Assembly: GCA_029261655.1 (NCBI GenBank)
Contig: JAJDAY010000037.1
Span: 16,693-80,692 of the forward strand
DNA from: Nitrospinaceae bacterium
Lineage (GTDB): Bacteria > Nitrospinota > Nitrospinia > Nitrospinales > VA-1
DNA length: 64,000 nt
Direction of reading: 5' to 3'
Shown here piece after piece: positions 42,249-52,758 of this stretch. The translations under genes and the position numbers were made by a program. Positions within the stretch are counted from its first letter, which is position 1; each line of letters begins with the position of its first letter. The notes under the pieces were generated by a model, which worked only from the letters and a program-made list of their open reading frames with translations, ran no database searches and had not been told where the DNA came from.

Positions 42249-43286
42249 TTATGGAAAAATGCCGGGCGAATCGAGCGCGGTTTTTTCATCAAGCCCCAGC
42301 ATGATGTTCATATTTTGAATGGCCTGGCCTGCCGCACCCTTGACCAGATTGTCGATGGCAGAGGTGATGATGACGCGGCCTGCGCGCGCATCGACGGCAA
42401 GCCCAATATCGCAATAATTGGAAGCCTGGACCGTGTGGGTGTTGGCGAAAGTTCCAAGGTTCAATAGGCGGACGAACGGTTCGTTTTTATAATATTCACG
42501 ATAATGTTTGTCCAGTTTTTCAAGCGCCAGGTCTTTTTTCAGGTTGAGGTAAACGGTGCTCAGCATGCCGCGCGTCATCGGCATCAGGTGAGGCGAAAAC
42601 GTCACTTTAATTGTGCGCCCCTTGAGGGCTGAAATTTCCTGTTCGATTTCAGGGGTGTGGCGATGCGTTCCAAGACCGTAGGCTGAAACCGCTTCGTTGC
42701 ATTCGGCGAATTGAGTGTTGATGACAGCTTTTCGGCCCGCACCAGAAACGCCGGATTTACAATCGGCGATGATCGAATCCAGATCCACCCAGTCGGTTGC
42801 GATCAACGGTAAAACAGCGAGCAGGACCGAGGTCGGGTAACAGCCGGGGTTGGCGACCAGCTTCGCCGATTGGATGCTGTCCCGATGCAGTTCCGGAAGG
42901 CCATAAACCGCCTGATCGAGAGTTTCCTTTTGTTCGTGGGGAACGGAGTACCATTGCTGAAATGTTTCCTGTGATTTCAAGCGGTAGTCGGCGCTCAGGT
43001 CGATCACCCGGCAATCGCCGTTCAGAAAAGCCGGAACCTGATTCATGGCGGTGGTGTGCGGCAACGCCAGAAACAGAATATCGCATTCCCCGGCGATGCC
43101 TGAACTGAGCGGGCTGAATTTTAAATCCGAAAAACCGCCAAAGGATGGGAAAATATCGGCCAGCTTCTGACCTTGGTATTTTTCCGAGGTGATGGCGGTT
43201 ATTGTGACTTCAGGATGTTTTATCAGCAGACGAAGGAGTTCCAGCCCTGTGTAACCGCTTGCGCCTGCGATGCCGACTTTAATCAT
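42249..43286 (-). CDS. argC: N-acetyl-gamma-glutamyl-phosphate reductase
   Basis: 345 residues from the ATG at 43286, where MIKVGIAGASGYTGLELLRL gives the family N-terminus and NADP-binding GASGYTG motif; a longer upstream frame is spurious. Catalytic Cys149 lies in VANPGCYPTSVLLAVLPL. FSPHLMPMTRGMLSTVYLNL and NLVKGAAGQAIQNMNIMLGL are conserved C-terminal segments. It catalyses the third step of arginine synthesis. It lies downstream of rplM-rpsI on the same strand, a layout common in delta-type genomes, and upstream of argJ. Confidence 0.97.
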   Translation of the reverse strand: MIKVGIAGASGYTGLELLRLLIKHPEVTITAITSEKYQGQKLADIFPSFGGFSDLKFSPLSSGIAGECDILFLALPHTTAMNQVPAFLNGDCRVIDLSADYRLKSQETFQQWYSVPHEQKETLDQAVYGLPELHRDSIQSAKLVANPGCYPTSVLLAVLPLIATDWVDLDSIIADCKSGVSGAGRKAVINTQFAECNEAVSAYGLGTHRHTPEIEQEISALKGRTIKVTFSPHLMPMTRGMLSTVYLNLKKDLALEKLDKHYREYYKNEPFVRLLNLGTFANTHTVQASNYCDIGLAVDARAGRVIITSAIDNLVKGAAGQAIQNMNIMLGLDEKTALDSPGIFP

Positions 43287-43454
43287 AGTCTTAATTTGTA
43301 ACGCGGGATTTATAACAATTGCTTTGTGACTATAGGGAGTGGAGAAAACCAGGAAAATATTCGACATGCGACAGGATTCAATCTAATGAAAAACCCATCG
43401 CACGTCAACATTTCATCCAGGATTGGCCTGGTCAGCGGAACGCTGTTTTTGGGA

Positions 43455-43850
43455 TTATCGCTTGGAGAATTGAAACTTTTTGCGCGCGCCGGGTTGACCG
43501 TATTTTTTCCGCTCCACTTCACGGGCGTCCCTGGTGAGAAACCCTGCTCTCTTTAAGGGAGTGCGAAGATTGGGATCGGTGACAATAAGAGCCCTGGCGA
43601 TTCCAAGGCGCATGGCACCGGATTGGCCAGCCAGACCGCCGCCGATCACCGTGACTTTGACATCGTAAGATTTCAGGGTTTCAGTCAAAACCAGAGGCAG
43701 TTTGACGTTGGTTTCCAGACTGTCCCGGCGGAAATACTCTTTCAAGTCGCGTTTGTTGACGGAAATATTACCCTCGCCGCGTTCCAACCACACTTTAGCG
43801 ATCGCTTCTTTTCGTTTTCCTGTGGCATAGAACTTTTCTTCAACTTCCAT
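43455..43850 (-). CDS. rpsI: 30S ribosomal protein S9
   Basis: 131 residues from the ATG at 43850, which has AGGAG at proper spacing; a TTG one codon earlier is less likely. It contains [20 protein letters not shown], then [20 protein letters not shown], and ends with the family tail [18 protein letters not shown], whose C-terminal SKR reaches the P-site tRNA. Co-transcribed with rplM 56 bases upstream. Confidence 0.97.
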   Translation of the reverse strand: MEVEEKFYATGKRKEAIAKVWLERGEGNISVNKRDLKEYFRRDSLETNVKLPLVLTETLKSYDVKVTVIGGGLAGQSGAMRLGIARALIVTDPNLRTPLKRAGFLTRDAREVERKKYGQPGARKKFQFSKR

Positions 43851-43906
43851 CAATCGGCTCCTAAAATTATCAAAAAAAAATGGGTCAGCGCAATGGGGGC
43901 GACCTT

Positions 43907-44335
43907 CTAAACTGTTACAGTGTCAGGATTCTGCCCTACATGCGGGTGTTGTTCGTTATCGTAAATGCGGAAATTCAGGTGCAAAGACCGGCCCAGCCGG
44001 TTTTTCGGAAGCATTCCCACAATCGCTTTTTTGAGCAGGTTTGAAGGATTTTTTTCCCGTATTTGCTGTGCCGTGGTGGACTTAATTCCGCCAGGATAGC
44101 CGGTGTGATGATAATATATCTTGTCATCCCATTTCTTTCCGGTCAGCCGGACTTTGGCGGCGTTGATGATGATCACGTTATCGCCGGTATCCACATGCGG
44201 GGTGAAAATGGGCTTGTTTTTGCCGCGGATGATCTGGGCGGCCTTACTGGCAACGCGGCCCAGGACTTGATCCGAGGCGTCGATGATCACCCATTTTTTT
44301 TCAAAGTCGCCTTTTTTGGCGGAATAGGTCTTCAT
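43907..44335 (-). CDS. rplM: 50S ribosomal protein L13
   Basis: 142 residues, the standard length. It starts [20 protein letters not shown], with [20 protein letters not shown] and [20 protein letters not shown]. It is the first gene of the rplM-rpsI pair and has a strong promoter just upstream (44388-44416). Autogenous regulation by L13 is known in E. coli, but no such site is evident here. Confidence 0.97.
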   Translation of the reverse strand: MKTYSAKKGDFEKKWVIIDASDQVLGRVASKAAQIIRGKNKPIFTPHVDTGDNVIIINAAKVRLTGKKWDDKIYYHHTGYPGGIKSTTAQQIREKNPSNLLKKAIVGMLPKNRLGRSLHLNFRIYDNEQHPHVGQNPDTVTV

Positions 44336-44387
44336 TTAGATTCTGTCTTTCTGTTTCAAATTCGGCTTAACGGATAATAAACCGTTG

Positions 44388-44416
44388 ATAGTAAGAAAAT
44401 CCGGGTCTTCTGTCAA
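44388..44416 (-). promoter_or_regulatory. Sigma70 promoter of rplM-rpsI
   Basis: On the minus strand TTGACA (44416-44411), a 17-base spacer and TACTAT (44393-44388); transcription would begin about 45 bases before the rplM ATG. The rest of the 301-base gap to squalene-hopene cyclase shows no gene. Confidence 0.65.
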
Positions 44417-44636
44417 TGGTTTTGTTGCCAAAACTTAAAAAATACAAGGCCGTTGTTGAAAAAAGGGCGAGTCGGGCGGTATTTTGGATGACTCCGGTTG
44501 GATGAATTCCCAGAGGAAAGCGGTTCATCGGTTGCCGGCTTTCTTTTTGTGTCTAAATACGGTATTTTATCCGCCCGGAAATAACCAGCAGTGCGCCGGA
44601 CCCAATTTTAGTGAACCCTGGTGTTTAGGATAGCTT

Positions 44637-46577
44637 ATGGCGACCCGTTTATCTTTAGCAGGCAATGAAATGAATGACATGACAAAACCGCAAACCACTG
44701 ATTTGGATCGGGGCATCGAACGCTCCAGAGACTATCTCCTGTCTTGTCAGGCGGACGAGGGGTTCTGGGTGGATGAACTGGAATCGAACGCCACGATAAC
44801 GGCGGAACTGATTTTTTTCATGCACATGACGGGGCAGGTGGACCGGGAAAAACAGGAGAGACTTGCTCGTTATCTGCTCAAGAAGCAAAGGGAGGACGGC
44901 AGTTGGACCCTCTATTACGGCGGACCCTGCGACATCAATTCGACGGTGGAATCCTATTTGGCTTTGAAGATGGCGGGGTTTTCTGCAGACCACGAGGCGC
45001 TCAAAAGGGCGAAGGCGGCGGTTTTGGCCAACGGCGGGATCAAAAAGACCCGGGTCTTCACCAAAATTTTTCTCGCCCTGTTCGGGCAGATTTCCTGGGA
45101 CGTGCCGCCGGCGGTCCCGGTCGAGGTGGTTCTTCTGCCCGACGGTTGCTGGATGAATATCTATGAAATTTCCAGCTGGTCGCGCGGGACCGTGGTTCCC
45201 CTGTCGGTGGTGTGCGCTCATAAACCCGTCCACCGATTGGAGCAGGGCGTGCAGGAGCTGTTCACGGACGCCGATCAGGACCTGGGGTTTCATGCCGACG
45301 GCCATCTGTTTTCCTCGTGGAGAAATTTCTTCATTCATCTGGATGGTTTTTTCAAGTTTGTGGGGAAGTCGCCCTGGAAACCTTTCAGGCGCCCGGCCTT
45401 GAAAAAAGCCGAAGCCTGGGTCCTGTCGCATCAGGAGAAAGAGGGCGATTTTGGTGGCATTCAACCGGCCATGCTCAATTCCCTGCTGGCCCTGCACCTT
45501 TTGGGATACGCCAAAGATCATCCGGCAATGGTGAAGGGCATGGAAGCCGTCGACCGCTTTCTCATTGAACGGGAGGACCACACTTTCATGCAGGCCTGTG
45601 TCTCGCCGCTTTGGGACACGGCCATCGCCTGCAACGCGCTTCTGGACTCCGGCCTGCCGGCGGATGACCCGGCGCTCGTCAAGGCCGGGGAGTGGATACT
45701 GAAAAAGCAGGTCAGAAACCCTGGCGACTGGTCGGTGAAGAATCCGCACACCGAGCCTGGGGGCTGGGCGTTTGAGTTTTATAACGAGCTGTACCCGGAT
45801 ACCGACGACACGGCGGAAATTTTAATCGCCCTGGATCGCATCGCCATACCCGATCACCGTTGGAAACACAAAGAATGCCAGCGGGCGTTGACCTGGCTGC
45901 TCAGCATGCAAAGCAAAAACGGCGGCTGGGGGGCATTCGATCAGGACAACGACAAGGAAATTCTGAACGAAGTTCCTTTTGCGGATCATAAAGCGTTGCT
46001 CGATCCGCCGACGGTGGATGTTTCCAGCAGAATCCTGTGGTGTCTGGGGAGACTGGGCTTTAAGAGGGATCACCCGGCAGTACAAAGGGCTCTGGAGTTT
46101 GTGAAATCCAGTCAGGAGCCGGATGGCTGTTGGTGGGGCCGGTGGGGCGTCAATTATATTTACGGAACTTTTTTAGCCCTGAACGGTCTGCTCTCCATGA
46201 AGGAGGACATGAGTCGGCCTTTTATTCTGAAGGCCACGGGTTGGCTGGAAAGTTGCCAAAACGAAGACGGCGGCTGGGGCGAGACCTGCGAAAGTTATGC
46301 GAAACCGGAACTGCGCGGTCAGGGAGTGAGCACCGCGTCGCAAACTGCGTGGGCGATTTTAGGGTTGGTCGCGGGGGGGAAAGCCAGTAACCCGGCTACA
46401 AAAAGGGGCGTCGAATTTTTACTGAAATCGCAAAATGAAGCAGGGAGCTGGTACGAGGATGAATTCACCGGAACGGGTTTTCCGGAACATTTTTTTATCA
46501 AATATCATATGTATCAGCACTTTTTCCCCCTGATGGCGCTGTCCCGCTATCGCAATGCCTGTCAGGAGCCGGAATGA
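44637..46577 (+). CDS. shc: Squalene-hopene cyclase
   Basis: 646 residues. Class II triterpene cyclase that folds squalene into hopene/hopanol at the inner membrane. The protonating DxDD motif is D388-T-D390-D391 in YPDTDDTAEIL. QW repeats are plentiful (QREDGSWTLYYGG, QSKNGGWGAFDQD, QEPDGCWWGRWG, QNEDGGWGETCES, QNEAGSWYEDEF). The substrate-channel region GTGFPEHFFIKYHMYQHFFP is intact. AGGA precedes the ATG. No hpn genes adjoin it, so hopanoid tailoring must be elsewhere. It ends 6 bases before a convergent lipoprotein gene. Confidence 0.95.
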   Translation: MATRLSLAGNEMNDMTKPQTTDLDRGIERSRDYLLSCQADEGFWVDELESNATITAELIFFMHMTGQVDREKQERLARYLLKKQREDGSWTLYYGGPCDINSTVESYLALKMAGFSADHEALKRAKAAVLANGGIKKTRVFTKIFLALFGQISWDVPPAVPVEVVLLPDGCWMNIYEISSWSRGTVVPLSVVCAHKPVHRLEQGVQELFTDADQDLGFHADGHLFSSWRNFFIHLDGFFKFVGKSPWKPFRRPALKKAEAWVLSHQEKEGDFGGIQPAMLNSLLALHLLGYAKDHPAMVKGMEAVDRFLIEREDHTFMQACVSPLWDTAIACNALLDSGLPADDPALVKAGEWILKKQVRNPGDWSVKNPHTEPGGWAFEFYNELYPDTDDTAEILIALDRIAIPDHRWKHKECQRALTWLLSMQSKNGGWGAFDQDNDKEILNEVPFADHKALLDPPTVDVSSRILWCLGRLGFKRDHPAVQRALEFVKSSQEPDGCWWGRWGVNYIYGTFLALNGLLSMKEDMSRPFILKATGWLESCQNEDGGWGETCESYAKPELRGQGVSTASQTAWAILGLVAGGKASNPATKRGVEFLLKSQNEAGSWYEDEFTGTGFPEHFFIKYHMYQHFFPLMALSRYRNACQEPE

Positions 46578-46583
46578 AGCTTT

Positions 46584-47141
46584 TCAGTAGTGCCGCATCA
46601 ATTCCACGGCAAACTTGGTGCGGGTCAGGCTTTCCGTGGCGGACGCGATGACCTCTCCGCTGGCGATGTCGATGAGGGTCAGGTGAACGTCGAGGTTCGT
46701 CCCCAAATCTGTCAGCTTACCGGTCAGGATGGCTTGCGCGTTTAAGGCTTTGCCCAGCCTTTCAAGCTCCGCCCTAGTGTAGGCGAAGGAGGCCGGCAGG
46801 TTGAGCTTGGTCAAAACATCGTCGACTTCTCCCTTCTGGGTCACCCGAAACACCCTTTTTTTGGCGATGGCCTCCACCACCCGGGTGGAAATGTATTCCC
46901 CCAGAATCGGAGATTTCAACTCCGCGTTGACCGGGTCGATCACCGCCACTCGGCTGATTTCATACTCGAAGGTGTCTGTGGACAATTTGGTGACCAGCTT
47001 TTCCGCTTTCCCCTTGTAATAACTGGAGTCCGACTGGGTTTGAAACCAGGAGGACCAGCCATCCGACGGAGCCATTTTGACTTCGCAGGCGGTCAGTAAA
47101 AACAGTAGGATGGGAAGATAAAAAAGGTTTTTTGTTTTCAT
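46584..47141 (-). CDS. FlgO-like lipoprotein
   Basis: 185 residues from the ATG at 47141. The lipoprotein signal is MKTKNLFYLPILLFLLTAC with lipobox LTAC. The rest fits the FlgO/TolB-N-like fold: RVAVIDPVNAELKSPILGEY, ISTRVVEAIAKKRVFRVTQK, then LERLGKALNAQAILTGKLTD and DVHLTLIDIASGEVIASATE. FlgO-family proteins are outer-membrane-associated factors first described in flagellar assembly; no flagellar operon adjoins this one, so a more general envelope role is possible. It converges on shc. Confidence 0.7.
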   Translation of the reverse strand: MKTKNLFYLPILLFLLTACEVKMAPSDGWSSWFQTQSDSSYYKGKAEKLVTKLSTDTFEYEISRVAVIDPVNAELKSPILGEYISTRVVEAIAKKRVFRVTQKGEVDDVLTKLNLPASFAYTRAELERLGKALNAQAILTGKLTDLGTNLDVHLTLIDIASGEVIASATESLTRTKFAVELMRHY

Positions 47142-47275
47142 AATGGCTAGAAATCCCAATTAATTTAGACAGTTATCGTCATTTTTCGGGTTTTACTAAA
47201 GCGCATTTGCAAAATAGGCCGAAAAGTGGTTTGAATGACGATTTTTTAGGATGAAAGAATCTGGTGAGGGATTAT

Positions 47276-47304
47276 CTGAAAATTTCCTGGAATTCATGTA
47301 TAAA
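47276..47304 (+). promoter_or_regulatory. Candidate promoter of the 47346 gene
   Basis: CTGAAA (47276-47281), a 17-base spacer and TATAAA (47299-47304); the leader to the ATG would be about 35 bases and includes AGGAAGG as Shine-Dalgarno. Confidence 0.4.
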
Positions 47305-47345
47305 TAAGAGTTCCAAATATCTTAAATTTCGTCAGGAAGGTCTAT

Positions 47346-48191
47346 ATGTCCAAAGATTCAATTGTGCTGGGGGTATTGTTAACTATATTGCTTGCGGCTT
47401 TACCGGCCTGCGCTGAAGAAGTTCAGGAAGAACCGGCGGTGCAATTGCCGCCAATGGAACATACCTGGGTTCGCAAGGAAGCGATTAAAAAATCCAAGGA
47501 TGTCTTTTTTTCAAAACAGGATGAATCCCGGCCGGAAATTCCCGTCGACGAGGTTCTGGCAAAAAAATTAACCGAGACAAAACCGGACGTCAAAGGTTTG
47601 GTGAAAGACACCGACTCCTGTCTTGCTTTGTTGAAGCCTCTGGATAAAAAAAGAACCGCTGTGCAGAAGGCGGGGGGTGTGTGGAGTGCTTTTGAACGAT
47701 CCCCCGAGGTACGCGACTATTCTGGCAAGGGCATGCAGATTGACAGCCGCATCAATAAACTGATTTTTGCTCTGAGTCATCTTTGTAAAACCGCCAAAGG
47801 TCTGCCGCAGAATAATATCGCGCGGGTCATTTCCAATAAAGTTTCCGAAAATGGAAAAGAAGCGGTTGCCGAAGAATTCCTGGGCCTTGGCAAAGCGCAA
47901 AAAGACATCGACATCTGGCTGGAGTATGCCGATTACTGGCAGAAAAACCAGAAGCGCGATCTCGCTTATAATTCCATAGAAGGACTGATGGCCCAGTCAA
48001 CGCCCTTGATTGATTTTTACGAGGAGTTGGCGATGCGGCAGGTGGACGCGAACAGCAGTCAGGGGTTTCTCTCAGACGCTGTGACGCTTCTCGACACCCT
48101 GAAAAAACTTTCGTCAACGGACGAGTACATCGTTCTCGCGCTCAACGAAGAAAAAGACGCGCCTTACGAAAACCTCGACCCGGATATGTGA
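47346..48191 (+). CDS. Exported protein of unknown function
   Basis: 281 residues. The signal sequence MSKDSIVLGVLLTILLAALP ends in ACAEE; LPAC could be a lipobox (lipoprotein) or AxA type I cleavage could occur at ACA-EE. The mature protein is mostly helical and charged with no domain I recognise (KAGGVWSAFERSPEVRDYSG, HLCKTAKGLPQNNIARVISN, QKDIDIWLEYADYWQKNQKR). Two Cys are widely spaced. The AGGAAGG Shine-Dalgarno and promoter support the start. It converges on lon, 87 bases away. The function is unknown. Confidence 0.65.
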   Translation: MSKDSIVLGVLLTILLAALPACAEEVQEEPAVQLPPMEHTWVRKEAIKKSKDVFFSKQDESRPEIPVDEVLAKKLTETKPDVKGLVKDTDSCLALLKPLDKKRTAVQKAGGVWSAFERSPEVRDYSGKGMQIDSRINKLIFALSHLCKTAKGLPQNNIARVISNKVSENGKEAVAEEFLGLGKAQKDIDIWLEYADYWQKNQKRDLAYNSIEGLMAQSTPLIDFYEELAMRQVDANSSQGFLSDAVTLLDTLKKLSSTDEYIVLALNEEKDAPYENLDPDM

Positions 48192-48278
48192 CCGGCGCTT
48201 TCTGGGCGGGAAAAGTTTGAGGCCCTTTCGCTCACCCCGCGCCCGTTGAGTTCGGGGTCCGTCACGCTGTCTAACGGC

Positions 48279-50690
48279 TCAATTGAATGTGGATATAGAA
48301 GTGCTTTTTGAGGGGGATCGTTTTTTGGTTTTTTTCGCGGCGGTTTTTCTTGTTTTACTCTTGACCTTGATTTTTTTGTCAAACGCGATTTGCAGGACTT
48401 CGTCCATCGTGCCCAGGGGATGAAACTCGATGGCCTTGAGCACATTCGCGGGGATATCCTGAAGGTCCTTCTCGTTGTCTTTCGGGAGGATGACGTTGGT
48501 GATGCCGGTTCTGTGAGCGGCGAGAATTTTTTCTTTCAAACCTCCAATGGGCAAAACTTTTCCGGTCAGGGTCAACTCCCCGGTCATGGTGAGCCCATGA
48601 CGGACGGGAGTTCGGGTCAGCGCTGAAATCAGTGCCACAGCCATCGCGATTCCCGCCGACGGCCCGTCTTTAGGAACAGCGCCTTCAGGAATGTGGATAT
48701 GAATGTCCATTTTCTGATAAAAGTTTTTCGAAAGCCCCAGTTCCTCCGCCCGTGACCGAACATAAGTCATCGCCGCCTGGGCGGATTCTTTCATGACATC
48801 GCCCAGTTTGCCAGTCGGCACCAGTTTTCCGGTTCCGGCGATGGCGGTGACTTCGATATAAAGCAGTTCGCCGCCAAACTCCGTCCACGCCATGCCGATA
48901 GCCACACCGATGTCCAGTTTCTCGAGGGTTTCCGTGGGTTGAAATTTTTGGATGCCCAGGTATTTATCCAACTGCGAGGGGATCAGCTTTAAAGAGAATT
49001 TTTTCCCCTGCTTGACCACCTCCATGACCACTTTTCGGCACAGGGAGGCAATTTCCCGTTCGAGGTTTCTAACACCCGCCTCCCGGGTGTATTCGCGGAT
49101 GACTTTCTCCAGCACTTTGTCGCTGATCTGGAGATTCTTTTTCAGGAGGCCGTGTTCCCGCATTTTTTTTGGGATCAGAAATTTTTCCGCGATTTTGACT
49201 TTTTCCTGATCCGTGTACCCCGGCAGGCGCAGAACCTCCATCCGGTCCAGCAGAGGCTGGGGAATGGTGTGCAGTACGTTGGCGGTGCAGATGAACAGAG
49301 CGTGGGAAAGATCGTAATCCACTTCAAGATAATGGTCGTTAAAACTGCTGTTTTGTTCCGGGTCCAGAACCTCAAGCAAAGCGGATGACGGGTCTCCTCT
49401 AAAGTCGCTGGTCATTTTATCCACTTCGTCCAGCATGAAAACGGGGTTGGCGACGCCGGCTTTTTTCATTCCCTGAACGATCTTCCCTGGCATGGCTCCG
49501 ATGTAAGTCCGGCGGTGACCGCGGATCTCCGCTTCATCGCGGACGCCTCCTAAAGAGATGCGGACAAATTTTCGGTCCATCGCTTTGGCGATGGATTTGC
49601 CAAGCGAGGTTTTGCCCACGCCCGGTGGTCCTACAAGGCAAATGATGGGCCCTTTGATTTTTTTTACAAGTTTGACAACCGCCAGATGTTCGGTGATGCG
49701 CTCTTTGACTTTTTCCAGCCCATAATGGTCTTCGTCGAGAATTTCCTGGGCACGATCGAGTTTGATTTTTTCCGCACCACGAGGGGCTTTCCAGGGCAAG
49801 TCGACCAGCCATTCGATGTAGGTTCTGGACACGGTGGCTTCGGCGGACATGGGTTGCATGAGTTCCAGCCGCCGCATTTCTTTTACGGCCTTATCGTTGA
49901 CTTCTTTCGGCATCTTGGCTTTTTTGATTTTCTGGGTCAACTCGTCGATGTCCGATTTAAATTCATCGCGTTTGCCAAGCTCTTTCTGAATCGCCTTGAT
50001 TTGCTCATTCAGGTAAAACTCTTTTTGACTGCGCTCCATTTGTTTGCGCACCCGCCCATGGACCCGCTTCTCGATTTTCAACACTTCCATTTCGGATTTG
50101 AGCGTGGACATCAGCTTGTTCAAGCGGTCGACGGGATTATAGGTTTCCAGGAGGGCTTGTTTGTCCTCGGTTTGGAAAACCATGTAGGCGGCGATGGTGT
50201 CGGCGAATCGATGCGGTTCGGTGATATTGGCCGTGGCTGAAACCGCTTCCAGGGGGATTTTCTGATTCAGTTTGACGTATTGCTCGAATACGGTGCCAAC
50301 ACCCCGGATGAGCGCTTTGATGTCTGCGGTCAACTGGGTGTTTTCATGGATTTTGATGACTTCGACCTGGTAAAAATCGGCATTGTCCGTGAACGCGTTG
50401 ATCCGGCCGCGCTGTATCCCTTCCACCAGCACCTTCATGGTTCCATCGGTCAGTTTTAAAATTTGCAGAATATTCGCCAGCGTCCCGGTTTCATAAATTT
50501 CTCCGGGAGTGGGGTCGTTGTTGGAGGGATTGCGTTGAGCCGAAAGAAAAATATGCTTTTGATCGGCCATGGCTTTTTCCAGCGCGCGGACGGATTTTTC
50601 CCGTCCCACGAACAGGGGAATGACCATGAAGGGAAAGACAACGATATCCCTCAGGGGGAGCAGGGGAAGTTCAAGTTTTTCTATTGTCAT
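48279..50690 (-). CDS. lon: ATP-dependent protease Lon
   Basis: 803 residues. N-terminal substrate-binding LON domain ([20 protein letters not shown]), a coiled region, AAA+ ATPase with Walker [16 protein letters not shown] and Walker [12 protein letters not shown], and a protease domain with the catalytic Ser in [17 protein letters not shown] and Lys in [17 protein letters not shown]. It degrades misfolded and regulatory proteins in the cytoplasm. The C-terminal ~25 residues are Lys/Arg/Ser-rich ([20 protein letters not shown]), an unusual basic tail that could bind DNA. The start ATG overlaps the clpX stop by one base. Confidence 0.97.
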   Translation of the reverse strand: MTIEKLELPLLPLRDIVVFPFMVIPLFVGREKSVRALEKAMADQKHIFLSAQRNPSNNDPTPGEIYETGTLANILQILKLTDGTMKVLVEGIQRGRINAFTDNADFYQVEVIKIHENTQLTADIKALIRGVGTVFEQYVKLNQKIPLEAVSATANITEPHRFADTIAAYMVFQTEDKQALLETYNPVDRLNKLMSTLKSEMEVLKIEKRVHGRVRKQMERSQKEFYLNEQIKAIQKELGKRDEFKSDIDELTQKIKKAKMPKEVNDKAVKEMRRLELMQPMSAEATVSRTYIEWLVDLPWKAPRGAEKIKLDRAQEILDEDHYGLEKVKERITEHLAVVKLVKKIKGPIICLVGPPGVGKTSLGKSIAKAMDRKFVRISLGGVRDEAEIRGHRRTYIGAMPGKIVQGMKKAGVANPVFMLDEVDKMTSDFRGDPSSALLEVLDPEQNSSFNDHYLEVDYDLSHALFICTANVLHTIPQPLLDRMEVLRLPGYTDQEKVKIAEKFLIPKKMREHGLLKKNLQISDKVLEKVIREYTREAGVRNLEREIASLCRKVVMEVVKQGKKFSLKLIPSQLDKYLGIQKFQPTETLEKLDIGVAIGMAWTEFGGELLYIEVTAIAGTGKLVPTGKLGDVMKESAQAAMTYVRSRAEELGLSKNFYQKMDIHIHIPEGAVPKDGPSAGIAMAVALISALTRTPVRHGLTMTGELTLTGKVLPIGGLKEKILAAHRTGITNVILPKDNEKDLQDIPANVLKAIEFHPLGTMDEVLQIAFDKKIKVKSKTRKTAAKKTKKRSPSKSTSISTFN

Positions 50691-51937
50691 TAGCTTGCTT
50701 GTTTCTGTTTATGGAAGACGAGGAGAGGTTTTTCATTTTTCAGAACCACCTCTTCGCTGATAACGACTTCTTCGATTTTATCGTTTCCGGGAATTTCGAA
50801 CATGATTTCCAGCATGGTGTCTTCGAGCACCGCTCTTAAGCCACGGGCTCCGGTTTTGCGTTTGATCGCTTTTTGCGCCACGGCGCGGATGGCGCCATCG
50901 GTGAATTTCAGTTTGACGTTTTCAAATTCAAACAACTTTTGGTATTGCTTGGTGAGGGCGTTTTTAGGTTCCGTCAGCACTTTCACCAAAGCGTCTTCAT
51001 TGAGTTCTTTCAGGGTGGCGACAACGGAAAACCGCCCCACAAACTCAGGGATCAGCCCGTATTTGAGCAGATCTTCCGGGTGGGTTTTCTCCAGAATGGC
51101 TTCGTCCTCTTTTTCCCGTTTGGTGATGATTTGCTGGCCAAAACCCAGCGCCTTTTTACCGATGCGGTTTCTGATGATGTTGCCCAGGCCGACAAACGCC
51201 CCGCCGCAAATGAACAGGATGTTGGTGGTGTTGACCTGCAAAAATTCCTGGTGCGGGTGCTTGCGTCCGCCCTGCGGAGGGACGCTCGCCGTGGTCCCTT
51301 CGATTATTTTTAAGAGCGCCTGCTGCACGCCTTCTCCCGAAACGTCGCGGGTGATGGACGGATTTTCAGATTTTCTGGAAATTTTATCGACCTCATCAAT
51401 GTAGATGATGCCGCGTTCGGCTTTTTCAACATCGTAATCCGCACTTTGCAGAAGTTTGAGAATGATGTTTTCGACATCCTCACCCACATAGCCTGCTTCC
51501 GTCAGGGTGGTGGCGTCGACGATGGTGAATGGAACATCGAGAACCCTGGCCAGGGTCTGCGCCATCAGGGTCTTGCCGGAACCGGTCGGCCCGATGAGGA
51601 GCACGTTGCTCTTTTGCAATTCCACGTCGTCCGTGTCCACCGTGGAGTCCACGCGTTTGAAATGATTGTGAACGGCGACCGATAGAATTTTTTTGCACAG
51701 CTCCTGCCCGATAATGTACTGATCGAGATGTTTGTAGATATCTTTCGGCTTCAGGAGGTGCTGAAAGTCTTCATTTTTCTCCTGCGCCCATTCCTCCACC
51801 ATGATTTCGTTGCACAGCTCGATGCACTCATCACAAATATAAACGGTGGGTCCCGCGATCAGTTTTTTTACTTCTTCCTGGCTCTTGCCGCAAAAAGAAC
51901 ATCTGTAGTTTCCCGCTGTGGAGTTTTTCTTAGCCAT
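50690..51937 (-). CDS. clpX: ATP-dependent Clp protease ATP-binding subunit ClpX
   Basis: 415 residues. N-terminal zinc-binding domain with Cys13, Cys16, Cys35 and Cys38 ([18 protein letters not shown]). AAA+ module with Walker [16 protein letters not shown], Walker [12 protein letters not shown], pore loop [10 protein letters not shown] and a ClpP-docking IGF-type loop region ([13 protein letters not shown]). It unfolds substrates and feeds them to ClpP. It sits in the tig-clpP-clpX-lon order common in proteobacteria; clpP is 60 bases upstream. Confidence 0.98.
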   Translation of the reverse strand: MAKKNSTAGNYRCSFCGKSQEEVKKLIAGPTVYICDECIELCNEIMVEEWAQEKNEDFQHLLKPKDIYKHLDQYIIGQELCKKILSVAVHNHFKRVDSTVDTDDVELQKSNVLLIGPTGSGKTLMAQTLARVLDVPFTIVDATTLTEAGYVGEDVENIILKLLQSADYDVEKAERGIIYIDEVDKISRKSENPSITRDVSGEGVQQALLKIIEGTTASVPPQGGRKHPHQEFLQVNTTNILFICGGAFVGLGNIIRNRIGKKALGFGQQIITKREKEDEAILEKTHPEDLLKYGLIPEFVGRFSVVATLKELNEDALVKVLTEPKNALTKQYQKLFEFENVKLKFTDGAIRAVAQKAIKRKTGARGLRAVLEDTMLEIMFEIPGNDKIEEVVISEEVVLKNEKPLLVFHKQKQAS

Positions 51938-51997
51938 TAAATCCTCACATGGATATTTTTTTCGAGGGGCCTCAGACTGTGTGTTTCCTAGCTGAGA

Positions 51998-52657
51998 TTA
52001 TTTGTCGTCTTTTTCTTTTTTCTTGCTCTTAGGCAGTGCGGCGTCCAGCTCCTTGGATTCCGACCGTTTTGCAATCACGTTGTCGATCAGTCCGTAGGTT
52101 TTGGCTTCTTCTCCGGTCATGAACCGGTCCCGTTCGGTGTCGCTATGAACTTTTTTGACATCCTGCCCGCAATGGTCCGCCAAAATGCCATCGAGAACTT
52201 CCCGGACTTTGGAAATTTCTTTTGCCTGGATTTCGATGTCGGAGTGCTGACCCTGGAACCCGCCGCTCGGTTGATGAATCATGATTCTGGAATGGGGCAG
52301 GGCAAAGCGTTTGCCTTTTGCGCCTGCGGCCAGCAACAAAGCGCCCATGCTTGCCGCCTGGCCCATGCAAATGGTCTGCACGTCCGGCTTGATGTACTGC
52401 ATGGTGTCGTAGATGCCAAGCCCTGCGCTCACGTGTCCGCCCGGGCTGTTGATGTATAGATAAATATCCTGTTCCGGTTCATCGGATTCAAGGAAAAGCA
52501 ACTGGGCGATGGCCAGGTTGGCGACGTGATCGTCGATGCCCGTCCCCAGAAAAATAATGCGGTCTTTGAGCAGACGGGAGTAAATATCGTAGGAGCGTTC
52601 TCCCCGGCTTGTTTGTTCTACTACAATGGGCACCAGCTGATTATAAATTTCACTCAT
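51998..52657 (-). CDS. clpP: ATP-dependent Clp protease proteolytic subunit ClpP
   Basis: 219 residues. Catalytic triad Ser103 ([13 protein letters not shown]), His128 ([14 protein letters not shown]) and Asp177 ([14 protein letters not shown]). The N-terminus [20 protein letters not shown] is typical, and [20 protein letters not shown] is the oxyanion-hole region. Forms the tetradecameric protease with ClpX. The C-terminal ~20 residues are charged ([17 protein letters not shown]), longer than in E. coli. Confidence 0.98.
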   Translation of the reverse strand: MSEIYNQLVPIVVEQTSRGERSYDIYSRLLKDRIIFLGTGIDDHVANLAIAQLLFLESDEPEQDIYLYINSPGGHVSAGLGIYDTMQYIKPDVQTICMGQAASMGALLLAAGAKGKRFALPHSRIMIHQPSGGFQGQHSDIEIQAKEISKVREVLDGILADHCGQDVKKVHSDTERDRFMTGEEAKTYGLIDNVIAKRSESKELDAALPKSKKKEKDDK

Positions 52658-52758
52658 AATGGGCTCTTTTTCTTTCTAAAAGGGGATGACAAAAAAATGC
52701 GGGTAAATAACGGGTAACTCGTTAAGATATAAACAGATATGGTATTTTCTCTCCAGGA

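Noticed and set aside
44655..45749. 364-codon open frame antisense to squalene-hopene cyclase
   Set aside because: It lies entirely opposite a well-motifed gene; its translation is rich in Arg, His, Pro and Gln with no domain, a usual shadow in high-GC coding DNA.
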